This document shows positions 55,055 through 64,000 of a DNA stretch of 64,000 nucleotides, piece after piece (position 1 is the stretch's first letter; each line of letters starts with the position of its first letter). The stretch is from Pseudomonas nicosulfuronedens (GTDB taxonomy: Bacteria > Pseudomonadota > Gammaproteobacteria > Pseudomonadales > Pseudomonadaceae). Where the stretch lies: contig NZ_SWDV01000002.1 in assembly GCF_005877905.1 (NCBI RefSeq), positions 186,001 through 250,000 on the forward strand. Reading direction: 5' to 3'. The translations under genes were made by a program, and so were the position numbers. The notes below the pieces were generated by a model. That model was not told the DNA's origin, did no database searches, and saw nothing but the letters and a program-made list of their open reading frames with translations.

Positions 55055-55378
55055 GGTCGGATCTCCTGGGTCTTGTGCTTGTTGGGGAGGATGTTGATTC
55101 AGCGTAGAGCAAGGGCCGGGCCATGCCAGTGAAAGGCACGCCGTGTGTGGCCCGGACGGGATCACGGCGGTGCGGCGGAAAGCGCGCTGTCACGCGCCTG
55201 GCACAGTGCTGCGTGACACTTTGTCCCGACTTCGTGACAGTCGTGACCTGACGGTCGGCCAGGCGTTGCATTGAGCTGGCGCGTGGGGGATGCTGTCCTG
55301 CGTTCCTACGAATTGTCTGACAAGGATTCGCTGGAACCCGGGGCTGCCTCCCCGTCCCCCAAGCGGAGAACAACAAGA
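55055..55378. other. 324-nt divergent promoter region between exaC and eatR
   Basis: Holds the exaC sigma-54 promoter (55108-55123). It also contains TGTCACG/CGTGACA-type short inverted sequences around 55195-55250 (for example GTGACACTTTGTCCC and GTGACAGTCGTGAC) that may be enhancer sites for the EatR activator. No gene seen. Confidence 0.55.
55108..55123 (-). promoter_or_regulatory. Sigma-54 promoter (-24/-12) of exaC
   Basis: On the - strand TGGCCCGGCCCTTGCT; against consensus TGGCACG-N4-TTGCT a single base differs and GG-N10-GC spacing is exact. Predicted start near 55097, leader about 43 nt. Confidence 0.75.
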
Positions 55379-57290
<1,912 letters not shown>

Positions 57291-57295
<5 letters not shown>

Positions 57296-57375
57296 GATGG
57301 CGTGGAGCGCAGCGATACCCATCAATGCCGGGCGCCGGATCGGCATGGGTATCGCTTCGCTCCACCCATCCTACG
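57291..57375. repeat. Large GTAGGATGG palindromic repeat, copy 2, containing the eatR stop
   Basis: An 85-nt hairpin with arms CGTAGGATGG, GTGGAGC, GCGATACCCAT and complements, very similar to 53331-53414. The TAG of its GTAGGATGG arm is the eatR stop codon (57293-57295). It could also act as a transcript end for eatR. Confidence 0.72.
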
Positions 57376-57525
57376 CGCCACCCCTCGTGACAACATTCTC
57401 AAGCCACCGGGAACCGCCTCCCCACCTCGTCGTCTGATGCCCCGGCGGCGGGCCGCGCGGGGGCGCGCTGTGCTACTCTGCCGCCCATTCGAAGCGCCTG
57501 GAAAGGCTTGATTGCAGGAGTCTGC

Positions 57526-58878
57526 ATGCATATCCACATCCTCGGCATCTGCGGCACCTTCATGGGGTCGCTGGCCGTCCTGGCCAAGGAACTGGGCCAC
57601 CGCGTGACCGGCTCCGACGCCAACGTCTACCCGCCCATGAGCACCCAGCTGCAAGCCCAGGGCATCGAGCTGATGCAGGGCTATGATCCCGCCCACCTGG
57701 AGCCGGCTCCGGACCTGGTGGTAGTCGGCAACGCGCTGTCGCGCGGCAATCCTGCCGTGGAATACGTGCTGAACAAGGGTCTGCCCTATGTCTCCGGCCC
57801 GCAGTGGCTGGCCGACCACGTGCTGCAGGGCCGCTGGGTCCTGGCGGCGGCCGGCACCCACGGCAAGACCACCACCAGCAGCATGCTGGCCTGGGTGCTG
57901 GAGCACGCCGGGATGAGCCCGGGTTTCCTGATCGGCGGCGTGCCGCAGAACTTCGGCGTGTCCGCACGTCTGGGCGGCACGCCGTTCTTCGTGGTCGAAG
58001 CCGACGAGTACGACAGCGCCTTCTTCGACAAGCGCTCCAAGTTCGTCCACTACCACCCGCGCACGGCGATCCTGAACAACCTGGAATTCGACCACGCGGA
58101 CATCTTCCCCGACCTCGCCGCCATCGAGCGCCAGTTCCACCACCTGGTGCGGACCATTCCCGGCGAAGGCCTGGTCATCCACCCCACGTCCGAAACCGCC
58201 CTCAAGCGCGTGATCGACATGGGTTGCTGGACCCCGGTGCAGACCACCGGCGAAGGCGGCCAGTGGCAGGCGCGCCTGCTCAGCGAGGACGGCTCGCACT
58301 TCGAGGTGCTGTTCGACGGCAAACCCCAGGGCACCGTGGACTGGGAACTGACCGGCCAGCACAACGTCGCCAACGCCCTGGCCTGCCTTGCGGCGGCCCG
58401 CCATGTCGGCTTGGTGCCGGAGCTGGGCTGCGCCGCGTTGTCGGCCTTCAAGAGCGTCAAGCGGCGCATGGAGAAGGTCGCCGAGGTCAAGGGCATCACC
58501 ATCTACGATGACTTCGCCCACCACCCCACCGCCATCGCCACCACCCTCGACGGCCTGCGCAAGCGCGTCGGCGATGCCAAGGTGATCGCCGTGGTCGAGC
58601 CGCGCTCCAACTCCATGAAGCTCGGCGCCCACCGCGACGGCCTGCCGGAGTCCGTGGTGCAGGCTGACAACGTGTTCTGGTACGCACCGCCGAACCTCGG
58701 CTGGGACCTGGCCGCCACCGTGGCCAGCTCCACCGTTCCCACGCAAGTGTGCGACTCGCTGGAAGCCATCATCGAGGGCGTAAAAGCCATCGCCACGCCG
58801 GGTACCCAGGTCGTGGTCATGAGCAACGGCGGATTCGGCGGCCTGCACGGCAAGCTGGCCCAGGCGCTGGAGGGCTGA
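57526..58878 (+). CDS. mpl: UDP-N-acetylmuramate:tripeptide ligase (murein recycling)
   Basis: A 450-aa Mur ligase that attaches recycled L-Ala-gamma-D-Glu-meso-DAP to UDP-MurNAc. N-terminal Rossmann [24 protein letters not shown] loop [32 protein letters not shown] and the C-terminal [11 protein letters not shown] motif are all standard. The start follows GCAGGAG. It precedes ubiX by 2 nt. Confidence 0.96.
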   Translation: MHIHILGICGTFMGSLAVLAKELGHRVTGSDANVYPPMSTQLQAQGIELMQGYDPAHLEPAPDLVVVGNALSRGNPAVEYVLNKGLPYVSGPQWLADHVLQGRWVLAAAGTHGKTTTSSMLAWVLEHAGMSPGFLIGGVPQNFGVSARLGGTPFFVVEADEYDSAFFDKRSKFVHYHPRTAILNNLEFDHADIFPDLAAIERQFHHLVRTIPGEGLVIHPTSETALKRVIDMGCWTPVQTTGEGGQWQARLLSEDGSHFEVLFDGKPQGTVDWELTGQHNVANALACLAAARHVGLVPELGCAALSAFKSVKRRMEKVAEVKGITIYDDFAHHPTAIATTLDGLRKRVGDAKVIAVVEPRSNSMKLGAHRDGLPESVVQADNVFWYAPPNLGWDLAATVASSTVPTQVCDSLEAIIEGVKAIATPGTQVVVMSNGGFGGLHGKLAQALEG

Positions 58879-58880
58879 AC

Positions 58881-59510
58881 ATGGCCGGAGCCGAACGCGT
58901 CACCCTCGCCATGACCGGCGCCTCCGGCGCCCAGTATGGCCTGCGCCTGCTCGATTGCCTGGTGCAGGAAGACCGCGAGGTGCACTTCCTGATCTCCAAG
59001 GCTGCGCAACTGGTGGTGGCCACCGAGACCGACGTGACCCTGCCGAGCAAGCCGCAGGCGATGCAGGCCTTCCTCAGCGAATACACCGGCGCCGCCCCCG
59101 GGCAGATCCGCGTCTACGGCAAGGAAGACTGGATGGCGCCGGTGGCTTCCGGCTCCGGCGCGCCGAGTGCGATGGTGGTGGTGCCCTGCTCGACGGGGAC
59201 GCTGTCGGCCATCGCCACAGGCGCCTGCAACAACCTGATCGAACGCGCCGCCGACGTCGCCCTGAAAGAGCGCCGCCAACTGATCCTGGTACCACGCGAA
59301 GCGCCGTTCTCCAGTATCCACCTGGAGAACATGCTCAAGCTGTCCAACCTGGGAGCGGTGATCCTGCCGGCTGCTCCGGGCTTCTATCATCAGCCGCAGA
59401 CGGTCGATGACCTGATCGACTTCGTCGTGGCGCGCATCCTCAATCAGCTGGGCATTCCCCAGGACATGCTGCCGCGCTGGGGCGAACACCATCTTGTCAG
59501 TGACGAATAA
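58881..59510 (+). CDS. ubiX: Flavin prenyltransferase UbiX
   Basis: A 209-aa enzyme that prenylates FMN to make the cofactor of UbiD decarboxylase in ubiquinone synthesis. FMN and dimethylallyl-phosphate site motifs: [42 protein letters not shown] and [19 protein letters not shown]. It starts 2 nt after mpl and its end overlaps the following lipoprotein gene. Confidence 0.96.
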   Translation: MAGAERVTLAMTGASGAQYGLRLLDCLVQEDREVHFLISKAAQLVVATETDVTLPSKPQAMQAFLSEYTGAAPGQIRVYGKEDWMAPVASGSGAPSAMVVVPCSTGTLSAIATGACNNLIERAADVALKERRQLILVPREAPFSSIHLENMLKLSNLGAVILPAAPGFYHQPQTVDDLIDFVVARILNQLGIPQDMLPRWGEHHLVSDE

Positions 59511-59787
59511 GCTCCTCGCCGCCCTGTTGCTGTTGCAACTGGGCGGTTGCGCCACCGTGAAGACGCTCAACGACAGCCGGCCCGGCGATCCGCTGATCTA
59601 TGCCGGTACCCGGCTGGACTGGTATTCGCTCAATGGCGGCTGCTGCCCGAAGGACCATTTCGGTGTCGATGCGCCGGCCTACCCGGGCCTCGACCTGCCG
59701 GGCAGTGCGCTGCTCGATACGCTGCTGCTGCCGCTCTCGATTGCGGCGGAGCTGGGCATCGGCTTGCAGGTGTGGGGCGGGAACTGA
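59500..59787 (+). CDS. YceK/YidQ-type small lipoprotein
   Basis: About 95 aa. Type-II signal with lipobox LQLGGC, then ATVKTLNDS, a [10 protein letters not shown] segment and a C-terminal hydrophobic [13 protein letters not shown], as in the YceK family of unknown function. GTG 59500 is the likely start; TTG 59494 is possible. It overlaps the end of ubiX, suggesting cotranscription with mpl-ubiX. Confidence 0.85.
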   Translation: MTNKLLAALLLLQLGGCATVKTLNDSRPGDPLIYAGTRLDWYSLNGGCCPKDHFGVDAPAYPGLDLPGSALLDTLLLPLSIAAELGIGLQVWGGN

Positions 59788-59863
59788 ACCGCTTCTGCTG
59801 ATCACCGAAGGGCGTTCAGGGAGACCCATCCTACAAGAGCATTCGGGTGGTATCCGTCGGGAG

Positions 59864-60505
59864 CTATTTACCGAGCTTGCGCAGTTCGTCCGACTCGACG
59901 ACGCGCACGCCCTTGCCGGTTTCCAGTGCCAGACGCCAGAGCGCGCGGGCCAGGGCGATAGCCTCGATGCCGTGCAGCTTGCCCGGCAGGATGCGCGAGA
60001 AGGGCGCGGCGAGCAGTTCGGCGAGGCGGACCTCCTCGCGCTGGCCCAGCAGCAGTGACGGCCGTGCGATGGTCAGTTGCTGCCAGCCTTGCTGGCGCAG
60101 GGCGTCTTCCAGTTCGCCCTTGGTCCGGCTGTAGAAGATCGATGACTTGCTGTCCGCGCCCAGCGCGCTGACCACGATGTAGTGCCTTGCGCCAAGGGCC
60201 AGGCCGCGCTCGCCCAGGGCCAGCGGCAGGTCGTAGTCGACACTGCGGAAAGCCTCCTCGGAACCGGCCTCCTTGAGCGTGGTGCCCAGGCAGCAGAACA
60301 CCGTGTCCACCGGCTGGACCAGGTGCGGGATGAGTTCGGCCAGCGGGCCGATGGGGTTTTCCAGGCGTGGGTGCTCCGCCAGCTTCCTTCGGGCCGGGGC
60401 AATGACGCGCTTGACCGTGGGCTCATTGAGCATGCGGTCGAGCAGATGTTCACCAGTCAGGCCGGTGGCGCCAGCAAGCAGAATATTGGTCGGTTTCGAG
60501 AGCAT
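59864..60505 (-). CDS. NAD(P)-binding Rossmann-fold protein (atypical SDR, HTATIP2-like)
   Basis: A 213-aa protein with the nucleotide loop [15 protein letters not shown] at the N terminus, [23 protein letters not shown], and [28 protein letters not shown], the pattern of the atypical SDR/HTATIP2-like group often annotated as a nucleoside-diphosphate-sugar epimerase. Substrate unknown. A plain oxidoreductase role is likely but unproven. Confidence 0.82.
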   Translation of the reverse strand: MLSKPTNILLAGATGLTGEHLLDRMLNEPTVKRVIAPARRKLAEHPRLENPIGPLAELIPHLVQPVDTVFCCLGTTLKEAGSEEAFRSVDYDLPLALGERGLALGARHYIVVSALGADSKSSIFYSRTKGELEDALRQQGWQQLTIARPSLLLGQREEVRLAELLAAPFSRILPGKLHGIEAIALARALWRLALETGKGVRVVESDELRKLGK

Positions 60506-60547
60506 CTGTGTTTCTCCCCTGACACACAGTCCAGCTTAGTTGTCGCC

Positions 60548-62266
60548 TTATTGTTTTGCCTGCGCGGCGACACTTTGAGCATCGTAAGCGGCTTGCGACG
60601 GCTGCGCGCGCAAAGCCTTCCAGCGGCTGATGACCGCATCCGGCGCCCAGAGTTGCGGCTCCGACGGTTCGAATTCTTCTTCCTTCTCGCGTTTGGCGAC
60701 CGTATCGCTGGCCAGCGAAAAAGCTTTCTTGAGGTCATCGGTCTGCTGGAATGCCTTGGCGAACAGTGCATCACCGAAGTAGGTGAAATCGGCTTCCTCG
60801 GAGCAGCCGAAGGACACCCGGTCGCTGCGCGCGGCAGTCATGATCAGGGTCTTGTCGTCCTTGAGCGCGGGGATGAAGCCGCCGCTGTAGCAGGCGGAGA
60901 TCACCAGTACCTTGTAGCGGTCCTTGAGGGGGGCGAGCAGCGTGGCCAACTCGCTGGCCGGCAGGTCGTCGAGCTTCAAGCCTGGCATGTCGAGCACCAG
61001 CTGGTGGTCATGGGAGCCGTGGCTGGTCAGGTAGATGAACACCAGGTCCTCCGGGCCACTGCGCTCGGCAATGGTTCGCAGGGTGCGGGCGAGCGTTTCG
61101 CGGGTGGCCATGGGGCGGTCGGCGAGGTGGTCGCGGTGGTTCACCAGGCGCACCACGCCGCGCGCGCCGAAGCGGTCACCGAGCAGCTTGGCGACATAGT
61201 CGGCCTCGCGCAGGAACACGCTCTGCTTGCCGTCGCCACCCAGGCTGACGCCGTAGAGCTCGATCGCAGGCGTGGACGCGGGGACGGCCGCCAGCGCCTT
61301 GTCCAGCAGCGCGCCTTGCTCCAGCAGACCAACCTCCAGGGGATTGGGCAGCCGCTTGCCGGTGGCGTCCTGGCGCAGCTGGCCGGCACTCCAGGTGCCT
61401 TTCTGCACACTGCCGTCGCGGCGGGTGAGGGTGCCTTCTCCGGAATATTCGCCACGGGCGAAGCCGCCGCTGTAGGTCTGCCCGTCGGCCTTGCTCAGGG
61501 TGCCCTGGCCGTCGAAGCGCCAGAAGCGGAAGTCGCCCTTGTAGCGGCTGCCATCGCTGCCGATGAACTCGCCCGGCCCGCTCAGCGCGCCGGCCTTGAA
61601 GCGGCCGAACCAGACGTCGCCGTCGGCGTTCTGGAAGCGCCCGGTGCCGTCGAACTGGTCGTTGCGGAACTCGCCGCTGTACTGGTCGCCCGCGTCGTCA
61701 TGGAAGATGCCCTTGCCTTCGAGCACGCCATTCTTGAACGGGCCGCTGTACTGGTTGCCCAGGCTGTCCCGGCGTGCGCCCTCGCCGTTGGCCTCGCCCC
61801 TGGCGAAGGCTCCCTGGTGTCGGGTGCCGTCGGCCTGTTCGAGGCTGCCCAGGCCTTCGTAGCGGCCCTTGCGGAAACCACCGCTGTAGGTGGTGCCGCC
61901 CTGGGAGAGCTGCCCCTCGCCGTCGAACTCGCCGCGCTTGAACTGGCCCTCGTAGAAGCTGCCGTCGGCGTACTGCAGGCGGCCACGACCGTCGAACAGG
62001 CCGTCGCGGAACTCGCCTTCATAGCTCGTGCCGTTGCCGTCGCTCCATTTGCCCTGGCCGCTCTGCAGGCCCTTGTCGAAGCCGCCCTCGTACCAGGCGC
62101 CATTGCTGTAATCCAGCCGCCCCGGACCTTGCAGCTGGCCGTTCACCAGCTCGCCACGGTAGCGCGCGCCGTCAGGCAGGCGGGCGTCCGGGGGCGTCAG
62201 CGGTTCGCCGTCGCCGCAGGCAGTCAGGAGCAGGGCGAGGCTCAGGGGCAGGAGGTGGCGTGGCAT
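60548..62266 (-). CDS. MORN-repeat lipoprotein with C13/caspase-fold peptidase domain
   Basis: A 572-aa predicted lipoprotein (lipobox LLLTAC, Cys17). Residues 36-290 contain about eleven 23-residue MORN repeats (YxGxFxxGxxxGxGxxxxxDGxx). After a linker, the C-terminal domain (about 330-525) has caspase/legumain-type dyad motifs YLTSHGSHD (His416) and VISACYSGG (Cys459). The domain order suggests a surface- or envelope-anchored scaffold that positions a cysteine peptidase; its substrate and trigger are unknown. A similar gene is at this position in P. aeruginosa. It stands alone, 42 nt from the Rossmann gene downstream, with a strong terminator upstream. Confidence 0.87.
   Translation of the reverse strand: MPRHLLPLSLALLLTACGDGEPLTPPDARLPDGARYRGELVNGQLQGPGRLDYSNGAWYEGGFDKGLQSGQGKWSDGNGTSYEGEFRDGLFDGRGRLQYADGSFYEGQFKRGEFDGEGQLSQGGTTYSGGFRKGRYEGLGSLEQADGTRHQGAFARGEANGEGARRDSLGNQYSGPFKNGVLEGKGIFHDDAGDQYSGEFRNDQFDGTGRFQNADGDVWFGRFKAGALSGPGEFIGSDGSRYKGDFRFWRFDGQGTLSKADGQTYSGGFARGEYSGEGTLTRRDGSVQKGTWSAGQLRQDATGKRLPNPLEVGLLEQGALLDKALAAVPASTPAIELYGVSLGGDGKQSVFLREADYVAKLLGDRFGARGVVRLVNHRDHLADRPMATRETLARTLRTIAERSGPEDLVFIYLTSHGSHDHQLVLDMPGLKLDDLPASELATLLAPLKDRYKVLVISACYSGGFIPALKDDKTLIMTAARSDRVSFGCSEEADFTYFGDALFAKAFQQTDDLKKAFSLASDTVAKREKEEEFEPSEPQLWAPDAVISRWKALRAQPSQAAYDAQSVAAQAKQ
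61397..62163 (-). repeat. Tandem MORN-repeat coding array
   Basis: About eleven 69-nt units encoding the 23-residue MORN motif. On the + strand the sequence recurs as GCCGTCG and CTCGCCG/AACTCGCCG blocks. Such arrays can change copy number between strains. Confidence 0.65.
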
Positions 62267-62310
62267 TGGGGCTCTCGAATCGACGGTGGGGCGCAGGCTG
62301 AGTGTGACGT

Positions 62311-62338
62311 AAAAAAGCCCGCGGACGCGGGCTTTTTT
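62311..62338 (-). terminator. Terminator after phaJ4
   Basis: AAAAAAGCCCGC and GCGGGCTTTTTT around GGAC, usable on both strands; 22 nt past the phaJ4 stop on the - strand, where the second arm continues into six T. Confidence 0.9.
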
Positions 62339-62359
62339 CTCAGCGCTGAGGTAGAGCCG

Positions 62360-62815
62360 TCAGACGAAGCACAGGCTCAGGGATTCGGCGATGTAGGCCG
62401 GCTTGGGCAGGCCTTCGATCTCCAGGGTGCAGCGGGCCTTGATCAGCCACTGGCCGGGGTTCTTCTCGGTGATGTCAGTGATGGTCACCTGCAGGCGCAC
62501 GCGCGAATCCACCGGTACCGGCTGGATGAAGCGCACGCTGTCCAGGCCGTAGTTGACCACCATCTTGGGGTTTTCCGGCAGAACCAGCAGGCCCTCGCAG
62601 AGCTTGGGGATCAGCGACAGCGACAGGAAGCCGTGGGCGATGGTGCCACCGAAGGGCGTCTTCTTCGCCTTCTCCGGGTCGACGTGGATGAACTGGTGGT
62701 CCTCGGTGCACTCGGCGAACTGGTTGATGCGCTGTTGATCGACGGTGATCCACTGCGAATGACCCAGGTCCTTGCCGATGTAATCCTTCAGTGCGCTTAC
62801 GGGTACGAATGCCAT
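62360..62815 (-). CDS. phaJ4: (R)-specific enoyl-CoA hydratase (MaoC-like, PhaJ4 type)
   Basis: A 151-aa single hot-dog-fold hydratase. The hydratase-2 motif is DHQFIHVDPEKAKKTPFGGTIAHGFLSLSLI with the catalytic Asp and His. It hydrates trans-2-enoyl-CoA to (R)-3-hydroxyacyl-CoA and can feed polyhydroxyalkanoate synthesis; the position next to the lrgAB-like pair corresponds to PA4015 (PhaJ4) from memory. Confidence 0.9.
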   Translation of the reverse strand: MAFVPVSALKDYIGKDLGHSQWITVDQQRINQFAECTEDHQFIHVDPEKAKKTPFGGTIAHGFLSLSLIPKLCEGLLVLPENPKMVVNYGLDSVRFIQPVPVDSRVRLQVTITDITEKNPGQWLIKARCTLEIEGLPKPAYIAESLSLCFV

Positions 62816-62993
62816 GTTTCCTCCGGGGATATCGTTGTTCTTCTAGTGCGGCCTGCGTAAGAGTCCGACAACAGATCAGCATGGGGTCCGCGGCCGGTCA
62901 AGCCGCAGCGGCATTCATGCTTTGGGCGAATGCCGAGCCATAGCGGGCGCCGGGCGGGCATAATGGCCACTCCTTGCGCTGGAGATGTTCCTG

Positions 62994-63356
62994 ATGTTGC
63001 TACGCGGCCTGACCTGGCTGGTGCTGTTCCAACTGCTCGGCACGGGCCTGAATGCTCTCATCCTGCACATGATTCCCGGCCCCATCATTGGGCTGGTGCT
63101 GCTGTTCGCCTTCCTGGTATGGAATGGCGAGGTGAGCAAGCCGGTGAACGAAGCCGCCGCCTCGCTGCTGCGCTACCTGCCGTTGCTGCTGGTGCCGGCA
63201 GCGGTCGGCGTGATGGCCTATGCGAAGCAGATCGCTGCGGACTTCTGGGCCATCGCCGGGGCATTGGCGCTGTCGTTGCTGGTGTCCTTCGTGTTCGCCG
63301 GCTGGCTGATGCAGAAGCTCATCGACCGCCAGCGCAAGCAGAAGGAGGGCGCGTGA
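62994..63356 (+). CDS. lrgA: CidA/LrgA-family holin-like membrane protein
   Basis: A 120-aa protein with four hydrophobic helices (WLVLFQLLGTGLNALI, MIPGPIIGLVLLFAFLV, LPLLLVPAAVGVMAY, AIAGALALSLLVSFVFAGWL) and the PGPIIG signature. GGAG at 62981-62984 gives 9-nt spacing to ATG 62994, so that start is preferred over ATG 62985. Its stop overlaps the next start (TGATG). Members affect murein hydrolase activity or metabolite export. Confidence 0.92.
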   Translation: MLLRGLTWLVLFQLLGTGLNALILHMIPGPIIGLVLLFAFLVWNGEVSKPVNEAAASLLRYLPLLLVPAAVGVMAYAKQIAADFWAIAGALALSLLVSFVFAGWLMQKLIDRQRKQKEGA

Positions 63357-64000
63357 TGTTCGACTGGCAAGGCGCGCTGGACTCGGTCATCCACCATCCG
63401 CTGTTCTGCGTCGGCGTCACCTTGGGCGCTTATCAGTTGGCGCTGGCCGGCTACGAGCGCACGCGCTGGGTGTTCCTGCAGCCGGTGCTGGTGTCGATGT
63501 TGATCGTCATCGCGGTGCTGCTGGCGTGCGGCATCGACTACAGCGAGTACAGCAATAGCGCCAAGGTGCTGACCATCCTCCTCGGCCCCGCCACCGTCGC
63601 GCTGGCGGTGCCGCTGTTTCTCAACCTGAAACGCATCCGCCAGCTGTTCTGGCCGACGCTGATCACCCTGCTGGTTGGCGGCCTGTTCGCCACTGCGCTG
63701 GGCATTGGCCTGGGCTGGCTGTTCGGTGTCGACCATGAACTGCTGATGAGCCTGGCACCCAAGTCGGTGACCTCGCCGATTGCCATGCTGGTGGCCAGCC
63801 AGATTGGCGGTGTGGCGGCGCTGGCGGCGGTGTTCGTGCTGATCACCGGCGTGCTCGGGGCCATCCTCGGTCCGGAACTGCTGCGCCGTTTTGGCGTCCA
63901 CCATCCGGCCGCGCAAGGCATGGCGCTGGGCATGACCGCCCACGCCGTAGGCACCTCCCGCGCCCTGCAGGAGGGTGAGGAATGCGGCGCCTTCGCCGCC
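63356..64000 (+). CDS. lrgB: LrgB/CidB-family membrane protein, 3' partial
   Basis: The 215 residues in the window cover most of a typical 235-240 aa LrgB; the frame is open to the right edge. Family motifs are HHPLFCVGVTLGAYQLA, LLGPATVALAVPLFLN, SLAPKSVTSPIAMLVASQIGG, and HPAAQGMALGMTAHAVGTSRA at the end. It pairs with LrgA by a one-base overlap. The pair belongs to the antiholin/metabolite-exporter family. Confidence 0.92.
   Translation, partial: MFDWQGALDSVIHHPLFCVGVTLGAYQLALAGYERTRWVFLQPVLVSMLIVIAVLLACGIDYSEYSNSAKVLTILLGPATVALAVPLFLNLKRIRQLFWPTLITLLVGGLFATALGIGLGWLFGVDHELLMSLAPKSVTSPIAMLVASQIGGVAALAAVFVLITGVLGAILGPELLRRFGVHHPAAQGMALGMTAHAVGTSRALQEGEECGAFAA

Noticed and set aside
60182-62860. 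892-codon + strand open frame opposite the MORN/peptidase gene
   Set aside because: Its alanine/leucine/valine repeats mirror the MORN coding repeats on the other strand; a shadow.

Overview
The window is high-GC proteobacterial DNA that reads as a Pseudomonas chromosome of the P. aeruginosa / nitroreducens / citronellolis type. From memory, the housekeeping genes run in the order of P. aeruginosa PA4044 down to PA4013: dxs, ispA, xseB, ppa, an mtfA-like gene, a DedA gene, a GNAT gene, eutCB, eat, exaC, eatR, mpl, ubiX, a MORN/C13 lipoprotein, phaJ4 and an lrgAB-like pair. Accessory blocks interrupt this backbone. No tRNA, rRNA, CRISPR array, prophage or insertion sequence was recognised.

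Layout. (1) 1-4330: the end of a bacterial microcompartment (BMC) operon on the + strand, with a PduS-like electron-transfer protein (cut by the window edge), the PduT-like shell protein, an EutR-type AraC activator and an acetate/propionate kinase. (2) 4349-6274: dxs on the - strand. (3) 6519-22150: a hydroxyproline (lhp) cluster of about 16 kb lying between dxs and ispA, which are normally adjacent. It encodes 4-hydroxyproline epimerase, the three-part D-hydroxyproline dehydrogenase, the deaminase and the semialdehyde dehydrogenase. It also holds a proline-racemase-family dehydratase candidate, an aconitase-X dehydratase for cis-3-hydroxyproline, a pyrroline-2-carboxylate reductase, an amino-acid ABC transporter, and two regulators (PAS-AraC and GntR/FCD). 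(4) 22282-24169: ispA, xseB and a START-domain protein. (5) 24365-37631: an amide-use island. A histidine kinase fused to an NCS1 permease, with a partner LuxR-type response regulator, faces a Urt/Fmd-type ABC transporter, formamidase FmdA, an FmdB zinc ribbon, aliphatic amidase AmiE and the AAA+ protein AmiB. (6) 38007-41749: ppa, mtfA-like, DedA, a periplasmic binding protein and a GNAT. (7) 41872-48108: the minor-pilin operon fimU-pilV-pilW-pilX-pilY1-pilE, with no pilY2. (8) 48281-57295: aerobic ethanolamine use (eutC, eutB, eat, an AraC regulator, exaC-type aldehyde dehydrogenase, sigma-54 activator eatR). (9) 57526-64000: mpl, ubiX, a YceK-like lipoprotein, a Rossmann-fold protein, a MORN-repeat/caspase-fold lipoprotein, phaJ4 and an LrgA/LrgB pair cut by the right edge.

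How it works together. Most of the window scavenges small nitrogen/carbon compounds: hydroxyprolines, short amides or urea, and ethanolamine or a diol. Visible control elements fit this. A GTATAC palindrome precedes three lhp units including the GntR gene. TACGTCA dyads precede both urtA and fmdA. Sigma-54 -24/-12 elements precede exaC and the AraC gene next to a sigma-54 activator. An AlgR box precedes fimU. Product names rest on recognised protein sequence and motifs. Synteny statements come from memory and were not aligned.
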